Positions 20,755-33,057 of a stretch of 64,000 nt of DNA are shown here, in pieces. Every line of letters starts with the position of its first letter. Within the stretch, counting starts at the first letter, position 1. Location of the stretch: assembly GCA_030847615.1 (NCBI GenBank), contig JAUMIR010000002.1, positions 117,436,309 to 117,500,308 of the forward strand, read 5' to 3'. A program made the translations under genes and the position numbers. The notes under the pieces were generated by a model. That model had not been told where the DNA came from, did no database searches, and worked only from the letters and a program-made list of their open reading frames with translations. Origin of the DNA: Gambelia wislizenii. Its lineage: Eukaryota; Chordata; Lepidosauria; Squamata; Crotaphytidae.

Positions 20755-22825
20755 GGGAAATACTGGGTGAGATCCCGTGGTCAGAAATGCTCAGTGGAAA
20801 GGGAGTTCATGGTACATGGGGGTTTATAAAGGTAAGATATTGAAGGCATAGTTGCAAACAATACCAATGAAGAAGAAAAGTGGAGGTGTCTAAAAAACCA
20901 GGGTGGATGTACAAAGAACTTTCAGATGAACTGAGATTTAAAAGAAACATGTACAGTAGAAGAAGTGAGAAATTGCCAATGATGATTACAAATGAGTAGC
21001 CAGCATTTATATGGAGAAAGTCAAAAAAGAGGTTAAACATGAAAAGGTTTTTGGGTTATGTTTGGAGCAAGAGGAAGGACAAGGAAATGCTAGGGCCACT
21101 GCATAGAGAAGATGGTGAAATGCTATTTGGGGACAGAGAGAAGTTCAAGCTATTCAATATCTTCTATGCTTCAGTCTTCTCCCAAAAGGAAAATAGTGCT
21201 CTGACTAGTACAAATAAAACAAATGAGGCAGTAAGTGGACTGCAGCTCAGAAAAGGGAAAGCCCAGAAAAGGGAAAGAAGTTGTAAAGGGATATCTACCT
21301 ACTCTAAATGAATTCAAGTCTCCATGGCCAGATGAACTGCATCAAGGAGTCCTAAAGAAACTTCCAGGTGTAATCTCAGAGCCACTGTCAATAATGTTTG
21401 AGAATTCTTGGAGAACAGGAGAAGGTTTCAGCAGACTTGAAGAGGGTGAGTGTTGTACCCATCTTGAAAAAGGCAGAAAAGAGGACCTGAGCAAGTACCC
21501 ACCAGTCAGTGTGATATTGATACCAGGAAAGTTTCTAGGACAGATCATTAAATAGTCAGTCTGTGCACACTTATAAAGGAATGCTGTGATTACTAAGAGA
21601 TGGTATGGTTTTCTCAAAAACAAATCATGCCAAACTAATCTTGTCTCCTTTTTTAAATAGTTATAGCTTGGTAGATCAGGGGAGTGCTATGGATGCAGTA
21701 TATCTTGATTTCAATAAGGTTTTGACAAGGTCCCTCACTGTATTCCTGCAGATAAGCTGGTGAACTGTGGGGTAGACAGCACTGGTGTTAGATGGATTTG
21801 TAATTGGTTAACTGACTGAGCCTTGACAGTGCTCACCAATGGTTGCTCTTCATCCTGGAGTGGGGTGTCTCAGAATTCTCTCCTAGGCCTGGTGTTGTTC
21901 AACATCTTTATAAGTGACTTAGATGACGGAACAGAAAACATACTAATCCAATTTGTAGATGACATCAAATCGGTGAGGTGGAAAGGATAACAAATATCTC
22001 ACAGGACAGGAGCAGAATTCAAAATTACCTCCACAGATTGGAGAGCTAGGACAAAATTAACCAAATGAATTCCAACAGAGATCAATGTAAGATACTACAT
22101 CTAGGCAGGAAGAATAAAATACACAAATATAGGTAGGGTGATGCCTAGATTGAAAGCAATACAAGGGAAAAAATATTTAGAGGTCTGAGAAGACAACAAG
22201 CTAAATATGAGTCAGTGTAATGCAGTGGCCAAAAGAGCCAATGCAATTGTGAGCTGCATCAACAGAAGTATAGTTTCCAGATCAAGGGAAGTAGTAGTGC
22301 CACTCTATTCTGCTTTGGTCAGACCTCACCTGTAATCCTGTGTCCAGTTCTGGGCACTACAGTTTAAGAAAGGTATTGAAAAGCTTGGACACATCCAGAA
22401 AAGGCTAACCAAGATCATCAAAGGTCTAGAAACCAAGCATTATGAGGAACAACTAAGGGAGTTGGGTATGTTTAGCTTGGAGATTATAGCTGTCTTTAAA
22501 TATTTGTAGGGATGCCATATAGAAGATGGAGTGAAACTGTTTCTGCTGCTCCTAAGATTAGAACATGAACCAATAGATTCAAATTACAAGAAAAGAGATC
22601 CCACCTAAACATTAGGAAGAACTTCTTTGCAGTAAGAACAGTTTGACAGTAGGTTGGACTACCTTGGGGTCTGGTGGACTCTTTCCTTTGGAGGTCTTTA
22701 AACAGACTGGATGGGCATCTTTAAGGATTACTTTGGTTGTGCATTCCTGTATGCCAGGGGGTTGGACTAGACGGTTCTTGTACCCCCTTCCCACTCTAAG
22801 ATGCTGAGATTTATGATTCTATTAT
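20755..22825 (+). mobile_element. CR1/L3-like LINE, about 2 kb, degenerate
   Basis: Longest LINE copy in the window. In order: pre-RT region (near 21035, FLGYVWSKRKDKE then NIFYASVFSQ), the RT core near 21865-21970 ([20 protein letters not shown], then FVDD in place of the catalytic FADD), the RT C terminus near 22320-22490 ([33 protein letters not shown]), and the 3' UTR to 22825. Many stops and frameshifts, and no endonuclease domain, so it cannot be active. Confidence 0.85.
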
Positions 22826-22854
22826 ATAGTTAAACTATAGTGAAACTACAGGCT

Positions 22855-23140
22855 GACATTCTGTTAGTCAGTTATGATATCATAAGTTAGACTTAGGACA
22901 CTTTAACTGCCTTCTATTCTCATTTGCAGTCTGGGCACTATTGCCACAGCTGCAAATGACCCTGAAAACCACCTTAAAAGTCAATTGTCCAGAGTGACAG
23001 AGGTCTGTACTGCTGGTGAGAGAAACACTGGAGTGACCAGGAGGGAGCTGGTAATGTTATCCTGCAACACCCTGCTCAGCAGCAGCAGAGACCTCCACTG
23101 CTCCAGACAGCTGACTGATTTTTAAGGTGAGTTGTAGAGA
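22855..23140. other. Short intergenic spacer
   Basis: No repeat family or gene recognised between the CR1/L3 LINE and the next L2-like copy. Confidence 0.3.
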
Positions 23141-23254
23141 TTTAATGGGTAGTTAAAGCAAAGCTATGACATCATGGCTATATGTTTGGTGCAGTATATC
23201 AGCCATCCATTAACAAGGCAGGAAATGAAAATGGTACCACACACTATTTCCTTA

Positions 23255-23675
23255 TATACTATTTTTTAAAAAAACACCTTCTCTTGCCCACAGAGGCCTC
23301 CCTAGAAAGGGAATTCCAGTGTCAGGGAAGGCCCCATTCTGACTAGACATGTCTGTGAAGTTTGCCAGACCCAAGGAAGGGCCTCCCTTGAAGATCTCAA
23401 AGCCTGGGAAGGCTTGTATGGGAGAATATGGTTCTTCAGATAGTCTGGCCAGAACCAAAAAGAGCTTTATAGGTTATAAATGAGCACCTTGAATTGGGAA
23501 CAGCCTGGCAGCCAGTGGAGCTGTTGTAACAAGGGAGTCATGTTCTTCTGGTAACTGGCTGTAATCAACAGTCTGGCTTTAGCTCTTTGGATCACTTGAA
23601 GTTTCTGAGTACTTTTCAAAGGCAGATGCATGCAGAATGTACTGGACTTATCCAAACAGGTTTTGAGGGCCATTT
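23255..23675 (-). mobile_element. L2-like LINE fragment
   Basis: The minus strand encodes IQRAKARLLITASYQKN and PLLQQLHWLPGCSQFKVLIY, the L2 RT C-terminal region, and continues into a repeat also found 3' of squamate L2 copies. Confidence 0.65.
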
Positions 23676-23684
23676 GCAATGTCT

Positions 23685-23800
23685 GCCTCTCCAGATGATG
23701 CTGGACTACAACTCCCATCATCCCTAGGCAACATAGCCAATAGTGAGGAATGCTGGCCATTGCAGTTTCAGCAACACCTGGAGGGATACACTGTTACCTG
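23685..23800. repeat. Foldback element, family B
   Basis: ctggactacaactcccatca on the left; ggaatgctggccattgcagt and an inverted arm on the right. Confidence 0.6.
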
Positions 23801-24394
23801 CCCTGACACCCCCACCCTTCCAATAATTCATCAATTGGTTGTTTTTCATAATTTGGCTTATTATTTGGCCTTCCACGTGGTTGGTAGTAGACCAGGGCTT
23901 CTCAAATGCAAAGATTCAAGGTGTGCTCAGAAAACCTAAGGAAGAGGCCATCCCAAATTCCTAAAAGACTTGCCTGTGTAGTAATTATGCATACCCCCCC
24001 CCTCAGACTTTTAGCCAGTGAGCCATTCACTAATTGAACCAAAGTGGCCGGACATTCTGCTTTGCAAAACCAGTTTTCCTTCCCACCTCTCCTAGGACAG
24101 TAGAAGCTTGCCTGACACCCATCAGTCTTAATGTCTCAGTCATTAGCGACTGTTAATGTAGCCAGAGCTTCCATTGTCTAAGTCTGAGAAATTCCATCTA
24201 ATATTGTATTTCATTCATAACACCCCTTCAGGGGGAATATTGAAGATAAATATCACCCCAAAATACAGCCAAAGTGTGCTCAGTTTCCCAGAGTCTGGCA
24301 CTTTGTCGGTTTGCTGTGTCACCCAGTACACATAGCTGTCCTTCTTTGAACGAATCTCTCCTCTTCGGACAGGTATAGTATATAGCCCATCATC

Positions 24395-24683
24395 CCGAAC
24401 TCTATTCTTCTGTCCCAATACATCCTCCTATTGCCTTGTGTGATTGCTTAAAGCTTAAGTGGATGTGTGTGTGTGTGTGTGTTCCTGAGATTATTTTTTA
24501 ATAAAAACCATTTTATTTTATTTCCTGGCTGTGCGTCTCGTCAGTTAGTACCAGCATACATAGGTCAAAAGATCATGTAGTTACCCGGCCTCTCGCTGCA
24601 ATACTGAGCTAATTAAAATTCCCCATATTAATATCTGACATGAGTGGGTTCTCCACAGACCCCACACAATTCAGGTAACAACA
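24395..24683 (+). mobile_element. LTR-like sequence, copy 1
   Basis: Aligns by eye with 27448-27741: shared tctgtcccaata, a (TG)n run, an AATAAA-bearing AT-rich stretch, aggtcaaaagatc, the ccatattaatat region and a terminal ggtaacaa. This is what a retroviral or Gypsy LTR 3' part looks like. No gag, pol or env frame is nearby. Confidence 0.45.
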
Positions 24684-24714
24684 CATACTCTGAACACACC
24701 CATTTTGTTCTTAT

Positions 24715-24880
24715 TTTGAAAACTAAGTATTATCAAGCCTGGTTAGTACTTGGGTGGGAGACCACCAGGAAATACTAGGGATCTTCAGCCTGGGTTAGGA
24801 AAGAATGTGGCCTGAAACTTCAGAGAGGTACTGCCAGTCAGTGTTGACCATACTAGGCTAGCATGCACGGTGTACAGTCA
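24715..24880 (+). mobile_element. 5S rRNA-derived SINE
   Basis: aagcctggttagtacttggg and tgggagaccaccaggaaata match the 3' half of vertebrate 5S rRNA (its internal promoter region). The tail ctgccagtcagtgttgacca is that of a squamate 5S SINE. The 5' half of the 5S part is missing, so it is not a 5S gene. Confidence 0.8.
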
Positions 24881-24884
24881 ACAT

Positions 24885-25555
24885 AAAACCTCAGTCATTC
24901 CTGGAGATCTGCTGAATATCTCTCTTTGATTGGTGTGTGCATGCATGCACATGGGCACTACAATCACATTTTACATTTAAGGTGTGCACGTAGCACAAGA
25001 GCAAGGTGTAAACTTAATAAATCTACAAGAGAGCAGCTCAAGGTGGCATGTTGTTCACTGCTATCTCTGTATATTACCTTTGAGCCAGTTATTCAGTTGG
25101 GCCATTTTAATATGTTGGACTGTCCCCATCTTCATTGTATAAGCACATGCTTTTGTCAGTTCAAGCAGTCAAAGCTTAGTTGTTTTATGATGTGCAAATG
25201 TCCTGCACTCCCACTGTGCTTATCACATCATGTAGGAAAGCACAAAGTCCAAGCAAACTGGAAGCCAAAAGGTGGTGTTGGAGATATAGGTTTATTAACA
25301 GTAAACTCAAAGAACCAACCTTGCAAAGGGCTTTAAAAAGTAAAATAAACAGACCAAGATCAGCTATTAGAACAGCCCAAATGTTTAGACTTCAGATGAA
25401 AGTAGTCTTGGTTTTCTTCCACATCATCACAAACAGTGGCATTTTAAATACATTAAACTCATTTGATCTTGACTGTTTGGGGCTTGCTGCATTCTAAGAT
25501 TTCAACTTCAGAAGAAAGTCCAGGCATCTTTAGGTATATTGCTTTGATCTAGGCC
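24885..25555. other. Intergenic, nothing recognised
   Basis: Contains open frames of up to 136 codons on + with no similarity I recognise and composition like the surrounding non-coding DNA. Confidence 0.35.
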
Positions 25556-25559
25556 CAAA

Positions 25560-26062
25560 TGAAAACTCTGCACATGAATAACAGTAAAACATTCAGAACT
25601 TTTTAAAGAAAACACCCTCAACTAATACACCAATTTATTAAAGCCACAGCTTCAAGACACACAAAAGGTATGCATGAATGATTCACAGAAGCAAATATTT
25701 AAAGACACAGACAAACAAGTATTTAGATTTGGTTTTGCTGTTTTTGCTTATATCTCAGGCTCGGCCAAATTGATCACCAACAATGGTCCACCCTGGCCTC
25801 ACATCGGGAGGCATGGATACGCACTATCCATAATGCTGCAGCCTTATTTGAGAACTCACGCCAAACAAGTCTTAAAGAGAAATGACAACGCAGAAAGAAT
25901 CACAATCCAGAAACATCAACCAAGGAGACCTTCTGCTATGCTTTCTGCAACTCGACTTGTTTATCTCGGATTGGCCTTTTTAGTCATCAGCGCGCTTGCA
26001 GAAAGCGTGGATGAGTTCTTCCTGAATCTTCATTTGCGATTTGCGAAGAAAAGCCAGAGATA
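25560..26062 (+). mobile_element. LINE 3' part with C-terminal zinc-knuckle ORF
   Basis: One plus frame reads QIDHQQWSTLASHREAWIRT, then KEKRQRRK, then C-x(3)-CNSTCLSRIGLFSHQRAC, the C terminus typical of one class of AP-endonuclease LINEs. It ends in a 3' UTR with ttcctgaatcttcatttgcg, the same terminus as the two tiny insertions at 9074 and 41091. Clade not certain. Confidence 0.6.
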
Positions 26063-26429
26063 GAGAGAATTTACAGGCCTGTTATGGAAACTACTTCTAT
26101 TGAGGTTGCTGGAAAAGATGCCAACAGACAGGAAAGAAGAAAAACAGTGGTCAGAAAGAAGAGTTTCTGTCTCCTTCAGTACTGGAACTTGGGTCCACCC
26201 AATGCTGCTCATTAGCGTTACATTTTTATGATATGTACTGTCTCAAGAGGAGGTAATGGCCATTAGGTTTAGTCTTCAAAAACTGCACAGTTTTTGAAGA
26301 CGTTCTTACAGTGTGAAGAAAATTGATAAATTATCATTGCTTCCTCCAAGAAGAAAACTATTTGTAGTTCATGGTCCATTCTGTGCTAAATTCATATGTG
26401 GTTGTTTGGCAGAGAAAATAGCATTTTTT

Positions 26430-26552
26430 ATTCAGGAAACAGCTTTTTCTGTGCAGAAAATAACATTTCTGTACAGAAAGTGGTGTCTCTGTTCTCTGCA
26501 CAGAAAACAACAATATTATTTTCTGCACAGAAAATGCTGTTATCTGCGCAAA
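26430..26552. repeat. Cluster of TTCTGNNCAGAAA palindromes
   Basis: At least four degenerate copies of tttctgtgcagaaaata, spaced about 25-40 bp, each itself palindromic. Confidence 0.6.
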
Positions 26553-27447
26553 ACAAGCATGTGCAAATGTGGCTTAGAATAAATCCTGAAGCTTCAGAAC
26601 TTTTCTTGTCAGGATTCCTTGAAATTCAAAAACCACATTTTCCAAACTTTTTAAAAACTTTTTTTGGAATATCCTTCCCATCTCTAGTTAGATGTCTTTA
26701 AAAGGTGGCTGCACAAACATGCAGAGGATGGTTCTAGTAATGCCTGTTAGGTTTCAAGCCTACAGTTTGTGGGAGGAAGTCCCTGAGGCCACAGAACAGC
26801 AGAGACAGAGAGGTCTGTGCATAGAGAAGAAGAAGGCCGTCACAAGCTGTTACCTACCTGGACACCCCCTGCCCCATATCTAAAATAAATTGGCACTATT
26901 TCATAATAAGGTCAAATGTGGTCTTCCACATATGGCCATTAAAGCTGGGGAAATTCCACAACCAGGAACACAAAAGACAAACACTGCTCAGTCAGGTCTG
27001 CACTTCAGGAGGAGCGGCTGCCCAAATTCCAAAGAAATGTTAATTTGCAAAGGCAACTATGTGCCTGACACCTGGCTAATCCTATCAGCCAAAGCTGGGA
27101 TACTCAAACCTGTAAATAGTCCTCAGACCTTTTACCCTTCACAAACAAAGGTTTGTGCTTCCTCCATTCAATTACAAAGTATCTGCACATTAAGATTCCA
27201 TTAGCATATCCAGAGTGTCTATTGTCTCACCTTGGGCAACTCTGAGAAGCATTCTTTCGCTAATCCCATCCCCTAAGGCAGTTATTGCCTATAAAAAAAC
27301 CTTCAAAATTGTCTTCAGGATCTTTAACTCCTCCTCCTACATCCATGATGCCGGTTTGCTGACAGACCCTCAGAGCTAACTCTGAGACCTCGCTACTACA
27401 GGAACCTCTGCTTTACAAGACAGGTGTCGTATATCCCACAAACAACT

Positions 27448-27741
27448 CCCTTCGCTATTCCTCTATCCCAATATTTCCTACTTTAGTCACGAGTCTTGCG
27501 TGGATGCTCGAAGCCTGAATGTGTGTGTGTGTGTGTGTGAATGTTGTTATTATTTTTTCCAATATTTCTCCAGTTATTGTACTATCTAGCTTAACGTCTC
27601 TTCCTTAGTACTGGGAAATATAGGTTAAAAGATCCTGCTATCTTTTGCCCCCTCTTGCATAGCCAAGCTGAGTATATCAATTCCCTAAATTAATATTGAT
27701 ATTTTGAGGGTCGTTAAGACTCCCAAGCATTTAGGGTAACA
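27448..27741 (+). mobile_element. LTR-like sequence, copy 2
   Basis: Homologous to 24395-24683 in the same orientation. A TATA-like cctataaaaaaacc lies upstream at about 27288, so the full LTR may begin well before 27280. Ends in gggtaacaa. Confidence 0.45.
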
Positions 27742-27744
27742 AAG

Positions 27745-28870
27745 CCTTCATGTGCAGAAATCTCTGCCCCCCCCCCGCACTTGCTCTACTGCTATTGGTA
27801 CTCTCAGTGGGGCAAGGCAAAAACACCATCTTCTGGAGGTATGTATAGGAAAGTGTTGGATCCACTGGAATGAAAGTCATCTTTTCCCCAGTCCATGCCC
27901 TAATAAGGGAGAAAAAAAATATATGCCAGTGCTTGAGCTAGCATGCTTCTCTTGTGTCCAGCAATCATCCCTCTCTCCCACCAGCAGTGCTTTCAATCAG
28001 ATGGGTCAACCACCATCAATTCAGCCCCCCTTGGATCAGTCTGTTAGACATAACCTCCAAATTCAGAAGCAATGTGTTCAGAAGGCAATGTCAGCGTGGG
28101 TAGGAGGTGCAGCCTTGAAGCCTTGCTTGTAGGCTTCTGCAGAGATCTCTAGTTGTCTAAACTGGCAGCAAAGAGGCTGGCTTGAAAGGCCTTTGGTTCA
28201 GTCCCACAAGGCTCTTTCCATGTTGACATAAACTGAGAATACTTGGAGTTTTGTCTTATTTCTACAGTCTCTCACTGGAGCATGTTACAATAGGTCTCAG
28301 TTTTTCAACATATCAGCACAAGAAACACCTGGACCCAAGCCAGGACTCACAGTGCATAGTAAGTATGCTGTGAAGAAATGATTTTTAAAATGCGACTGCA
28401 TTTAAAAAAAAAGTTTTGTTGGGAAATTCTCCATTTTTTCTTTGCTCATACTCTGAGGTTAGCTGAAGCCAGCTTTTCAGTTGGCCACACAGTAGTACAA
28501 TCATCCCTTATAGTTAACCAATGGTTCTCCCTAGGAAAGAAAGATCCCAAAGTTAGATATGCATGGAGGGGGGGGGAGGGCTCAAGAAATTCGAGATACA
28601 GAACTGACTTGAATCCCCTTGAAGGTAACTGATCTAACTTAAGGTTAAGGGGAACCTAGCTAGGATTCAGGTGCTCGTCTGGAAATACCAGTTAAATGCA
28701 AGGTGATCCCCTCCTCATTTGAAGTTGATTATCTAGCTTTCTTGGATCTCAGCCTGAAAAATTGATCCTTGCATATCTCCACCTAGAAACTAGCCATTCA
28801 AGTACACAAATTTACATATCCTCCCCAACAGGGGTTCACAGCATATAAATTCCACACACACTCCTACCCA
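27745..28870. other. Intergenic, nothing recognised
   Basis: No conserved frame or repeat consensus that I recognise. A poly-G run lies near 28568. Confidence 0.35.
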
Positions 28871-28877
28871 ACCATTC

Positions 28878-29008
28878 TCTGAAGATGCCAGCCACAGATG
28901 CAGGCGAAATGTCAGAAATAATTTTTTCCAGAACACAGCCTCACAGCCCGGAAACAAACAAACAAACATGGAAAATCTATGCATGCTGACCATGAAAGCC
29001 TTTGACTT
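28878..29008 (+). repeat. Family D repeat, single arm
   Basis: gaagatgccagccacagatg, then cctcacagcccgg and ccatgaaagcctttgac: the same unit that forms the hairpin at 53190-53412. Confidence 0.65.
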
Positions 29009-29829
29009 CTCATTTTTTTCCTGGTTAGCAAAAAGATGCATATTTAGCTCAGTCCCCTATGGGACTGGAACAAAAGAACACCGATGTCATGTGATAAGGC
29101 AGCAGGAATGACAGAACATTCCTGCTGCTTTGCTGCTTTTCTTCAGAGTGCAGTAAGGAAGAAAAAACAAGCAAAGGTATGGTTGCCATTTCCCATCTTA
29201 CTATATGTATCGGAAGCATTAGACTAGATGGCTATGTTGCTTCCATCTCCCCTCTTGCTGAAATACTGTGACTCAGGGGTGCACAACTGGCAACCTGCAG
29301 ACCACATGTGGCTTGTCAAGGCCTTATGTGCAGCTCCCAGAGATCACAGCCGCTACATCACTTTCCCCTGATTTCCCGTTGTTTTCAAACATGCCACTCT
29401 TTCCTCACCCACTGAGGAAAGAGCCATCTGTATCAGGATCACTGGTGGAGAGGAAGCCACCTCTTCCCTTCCAGAAAAGAAAGAGGGTGAGTTATGGCTC
29501 CCTGGACTGAAGGTTGTGCCTCCCTAACTCTGACTGATCTTACACAGATCCCCTGTTCTGGCTGGTGAATTGCAATAAGTCTCTCTGGCCATGATCTGCA
29601 TGGTGATGCTGCACAGCAAATATCTGGACTACAGCTTCCAGTGGCTGAGAACTATGCTCATGGTATTGGGTACAGGGTATCCATATCTCTGCTTCAAGGC
29701 CCCCTTAGGCCATGACTTTTAAAAAATATACAAAGTATATCTACTCTTATGCTTCAAGGTTGAAACTGATCATCCCTTGCAGAAACTATCCTTTTAATGC
29801 CCCCCAAGACAGCTATGGGTCTGTCCCAA

Positions 29830-30260
29830 GTGGTATCTGGCCCCATTCATGCTGCTGGACACATGCTAGACCTTCTTTTCTGATGAGTGCTATCTGGGAA
29901 TGAAAGAGCTTTCCATTGTTCTGTTTGTTATGGACTTGCTGGGACTCAGAGCCTCTGCAGGGGTGGGGAACCGATAAAAACAGTCCACCCCAAGAGGCTT
30001 ATGGATCCAGATAGATTCCTGATGGCTCTTGGGGTGTTTCCTGCTGCCTTTGTAGGTGATCCTGTTGAAGTCCTGGTTGATCTCTGGAATGAGGAAATGA
30101 CCAGGGTGGTTGACACAATCACTCCTAAGTGTCCCTTCTTATGGAGTAGAGCTAAACTAACCCCCTGGTTTTCTAAGGAGTTGGCAGCAATGAAACAAGT
30201 GAAGCAGAGACTAGAGTGACAGTGGTAGAAAAATTGGTGAGTTTGACTGAAAACAGGCTA
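29830..30260 (+). mobile_element. L2-like LINE, endonuclease end and linker
   Basis: Near 29845 a frame reads HAAGHMLDLLF, the end of an L2 endonuclease domain. 29990-30220 reads LMDPDRFLMALGVFPAA and then KLTPWFSKELAAMKQVKQRL, the linker before the RT. The RT itself is missing. Confidence 0.7.
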
Positions 30261-30319
30261 AAATCTACCTGAAGGCCTATGGTGGAGCAATAGAGGAGAT
30301 TTTCAGATGGGCTAAATAT

Positions 30320-30440
30320 GGTGGTGAATGTGTGGCCCTCCATCTCTCATCAGCTCTACCCAGCCAAGCCAATGGTAAGGGATGCTGGGAGTTATAGTAT
30401 GACAATTTGGAGGGCCACCAGTTGCACACCCCTGATATAA
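30320..30440. repeat. Foldback element, family B
   Basis: ggtaagggatgctgggagtt and gacaatttggagggccacca, with the opposite arm at 30330-30360. Confidence 0.6.
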
Positions 30441-30539
30441 ACCACACCTTTTCAAGAAGTACAGGATGTGTTCTACAATTCTCGTTATGCTTTCTTCTTT
30501 GGTCTGGTAAAGTTCCATGGTAACATTTGAATCTCAACT

Positions 30540-30775
30540 GCTACTGCCCTGCCCTTGGAGGGAGAAAAGGACCAGCAGTATCTGCTGGATTTAATCCCTA
30601 CCCCCACTGCTATTCCCTTTTCCTTATGTCTCATGTCTTATTTAGATTGTAAGCCTGAGGGCAGGGAACTATTAAAATGACCATTTATAAGCTGCTCTGA
30701 TAGCCTTTGTGGCTGAAGAGCGGAGTATAAATACAATCAATCAGTCAATCAATCAATCAAGCAAGCAAGCTGTAC
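30540..30775 (+). mobile_element. L2-like LINE 3' terminus
   Basis: ttgtaagcctgagggcaggg, then gctgaagagcggagtataaa and a (CAAT)n/(CAAG)n tail, the common squamate L2 end. Confidence 0.75.
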
Positions 30776-31415
30776 AGCTATTGTGACAATAACCCTGATC
30801 CAGCAGTAGTAACTTGATAACTACAGAAGGAAATGAAACCAGGTAGAGAAGCAGGAGAGCAAATTTGGACCTTGGAAAGTAATTTTAGGAAGAACTTGCT
30901 ATCAATTCATATTCTTAGGTCCAGAGCACCATCCTACCACTGCTATTATGGATATCTTCAGTTATGGCATATTCACTCCTACTTGTTAGATGAGAGGCAT
31001 ATTTTGCCATTAAGATTTAAAATCTGAGCTGGGGAAGAACTCCTGGCTCCCCTATACCTCCCTGCTAGCCCTCTCTGACCCCAAATTGACTGCCACCAAT
31101 TCCTCCAGTAGACATCCTCCCTTTGTTTGTCTGGCCAGTGTTGTTATTGTTGGTGGGAGCCTTGGAGATATGCAAGAAGAGGAAACAAGGATGTTGCTGT
31201 TTCTTCCTGGAACCATTCTGCTATGATGGTGTGTGTGTGTGTAGAAGTCATTGGGATCTGTCGTTTCCCCAAGGTCTACTGTCAGATGGGGGTGGAGCTA
31301 GCCCTCTCTTTCCCTGAAGGAGGTGGAATGGGAGGCTGTATTAGGGATGATATGTCTTGTGGGGTATCAATTTATGGCAGAGGTTCATAAAAGAAGCCTG
31401 TATCTTTCTGGATGG

Positions 31416-31628
31416 TCATTGTTGATGTGTACCTTTAACCCTATGGTGAACCTATTAAGGGGTCTTCTTGGCAAGATTTGTTCAGAAGAGGTTTGTCATT
31501 GCCTTCCTCTGGGGATGAGAGCATGTGACTTGCCAAAGGTCACCCAGTGGGTTTTCATGACTGAGTGGTGATTTGAACCTTGCTCTTCCAGAGTCCTAGT
31601 TTAACATTTAAGCCACCATATCACTAAA
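31416..31628 (-). mobile_element. Squamate tRNA-headed SINE
   Basis: Reverse orientation: gatgtgtacctttaacccta (tail end), then aaggtcacccagtgggtttt, head at about 31600-31625. Confidence 0.75.
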
Positions 31629-31649
31629 ATATAGCCTCTAGCCTCAGGG

Positions 31650-32500
31650 ATACAGTATTATCTTCTATATGGTTCACATGAGAGCAGGAAATGATTTAAG
31701 CACACTTTCTAGGAAGTAACCTCCTTGGTACTAAGTGGGGCTTTTGAGCAAACACACTTAGGACTGTGTTTCTTCATTAAGTCAAGTCAACATCCTTACT
31801 TTCTGGGAACATGTTCATTTCCCACACAACACAAAGCTGAGTGTAAAGGCTTGAAAAGAACATAGTGTGGGCTTAATTTCACACAAATGCAGGTGAGATC
31901 CCAGAATCCCTTTTCAGTCAAAGCCTACCATTTAAAAAGTAAACATTGTGAGAGATAGTTACAGAACTGTGGTGGAGGGGACACGAAAAAATGACATCAG
32001 TAATGGAGGCAGGGAGGAAGGTGGCACATGGCTTCATTTAGCATGGGTTGCGGCAGAATGGAGAATTTCATACATTTTACTTCAGTGACAAATCAACAAA
32101 CAGACGGCTGCTGAGCCACAGCCAAAGAGGGGCTCAATGACCTCCTGAATTCAGTAGTTCTGTTGGTCTTGGTCCTGTGACATCCTTTCCCAGCCATGCC
32201 TAAAGAGAGAGTGAAATGAAGAGTGAATTAGAGTACAGGTTTTCCAACTTTCTGCCTGAGTTGAACCTTCTAACTTCATTTGTGTCCTGATGGGGAGCCC
32301 CTATGAATGCCACAGAACTCCAGTGCATGTTCTAGGACAAGGGAGCTCCCTCTCTCTCCATACTTATCTATACAGCAAATATACTCCTCACAGAATCTGA
32401 GGAGAATACAATTTGTCTAAATGGGATCCCACAGCAATCTGCTGTATTCAGAAGGAGGCGGCCAAAACCACGAAATACTCCATAGGAAAAATCTTTGTGG
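31650..32500. other. Intergenic, one short MITE-like segment
   Basis: 31715-31775 (taacctccttggtactaagt to ggactgtgtt) resembles short segments at 3086, 35115 and 41845. Otherwise nothing recognised. Confidence 0.35.
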
Positions 32501-32506
32501 CTTACC

Positions 32507-32508
<2 letters not shown>

Positions 32509-32577
<69 letters not shown>
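32509..32577. repeat. (AT)n(AC)n compound microsatellite
   Basis: About 19 AT units directly followed by about 15 AC units. Confidence 0.9.
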
Positions 32578-32581
<4 letters not shown>

Positions 32582-33057
32582 CTCTGAAGGAAATGCGCAT
32601 TCCTGCTCATTGGGACAACCAATTTGCTTTGCTGCTCATTCCTAATAAAAACAGAAGTGGAAAGCTGATTGGTCGGACGTGTGCAGGGGGCAGAGCTTGC
32701 TGGCAAGGCAAGTGCCCCAAACAACCATGTGCAGAGTTGATGAAACAGCTTTTTCTTTTTTTCTGTTTAAGTGGAATATCACATGTCTGCACCTTGGATA
32801 TGCTTTTTTTTTTTTTAAGAAATACTGTCTGGTGGCGGCAACTGGTGGGAATAAAAACATGAGTAATTCACTCACACCTGCCATCTTGATTTGCAGGCAT
32901 GCCTATTTGAACAATGAATACAGATAGCTTCGCATGCCTACGATCTTGCCAAAAAATCATGGAGACAAATGAAAGCTGCTGCAAATTGGCATTAGTGTGC
33001 ATCAATCCACATTTTATAGCCTTGTATAGACAAGCCTGGAGCCCCCCCTCCCTCCCT

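Noticed and set aside
24715..24795. 5S rRNA gene
   Set aside because: Only the 3' half is present and it is joined to a SINE tail.
25674..26063. 129-codon plus-strand open frame
   Set aside because: A different frame of the same segment carries the LINE C-terminal zinc-knuckle; this frame is its shadow.
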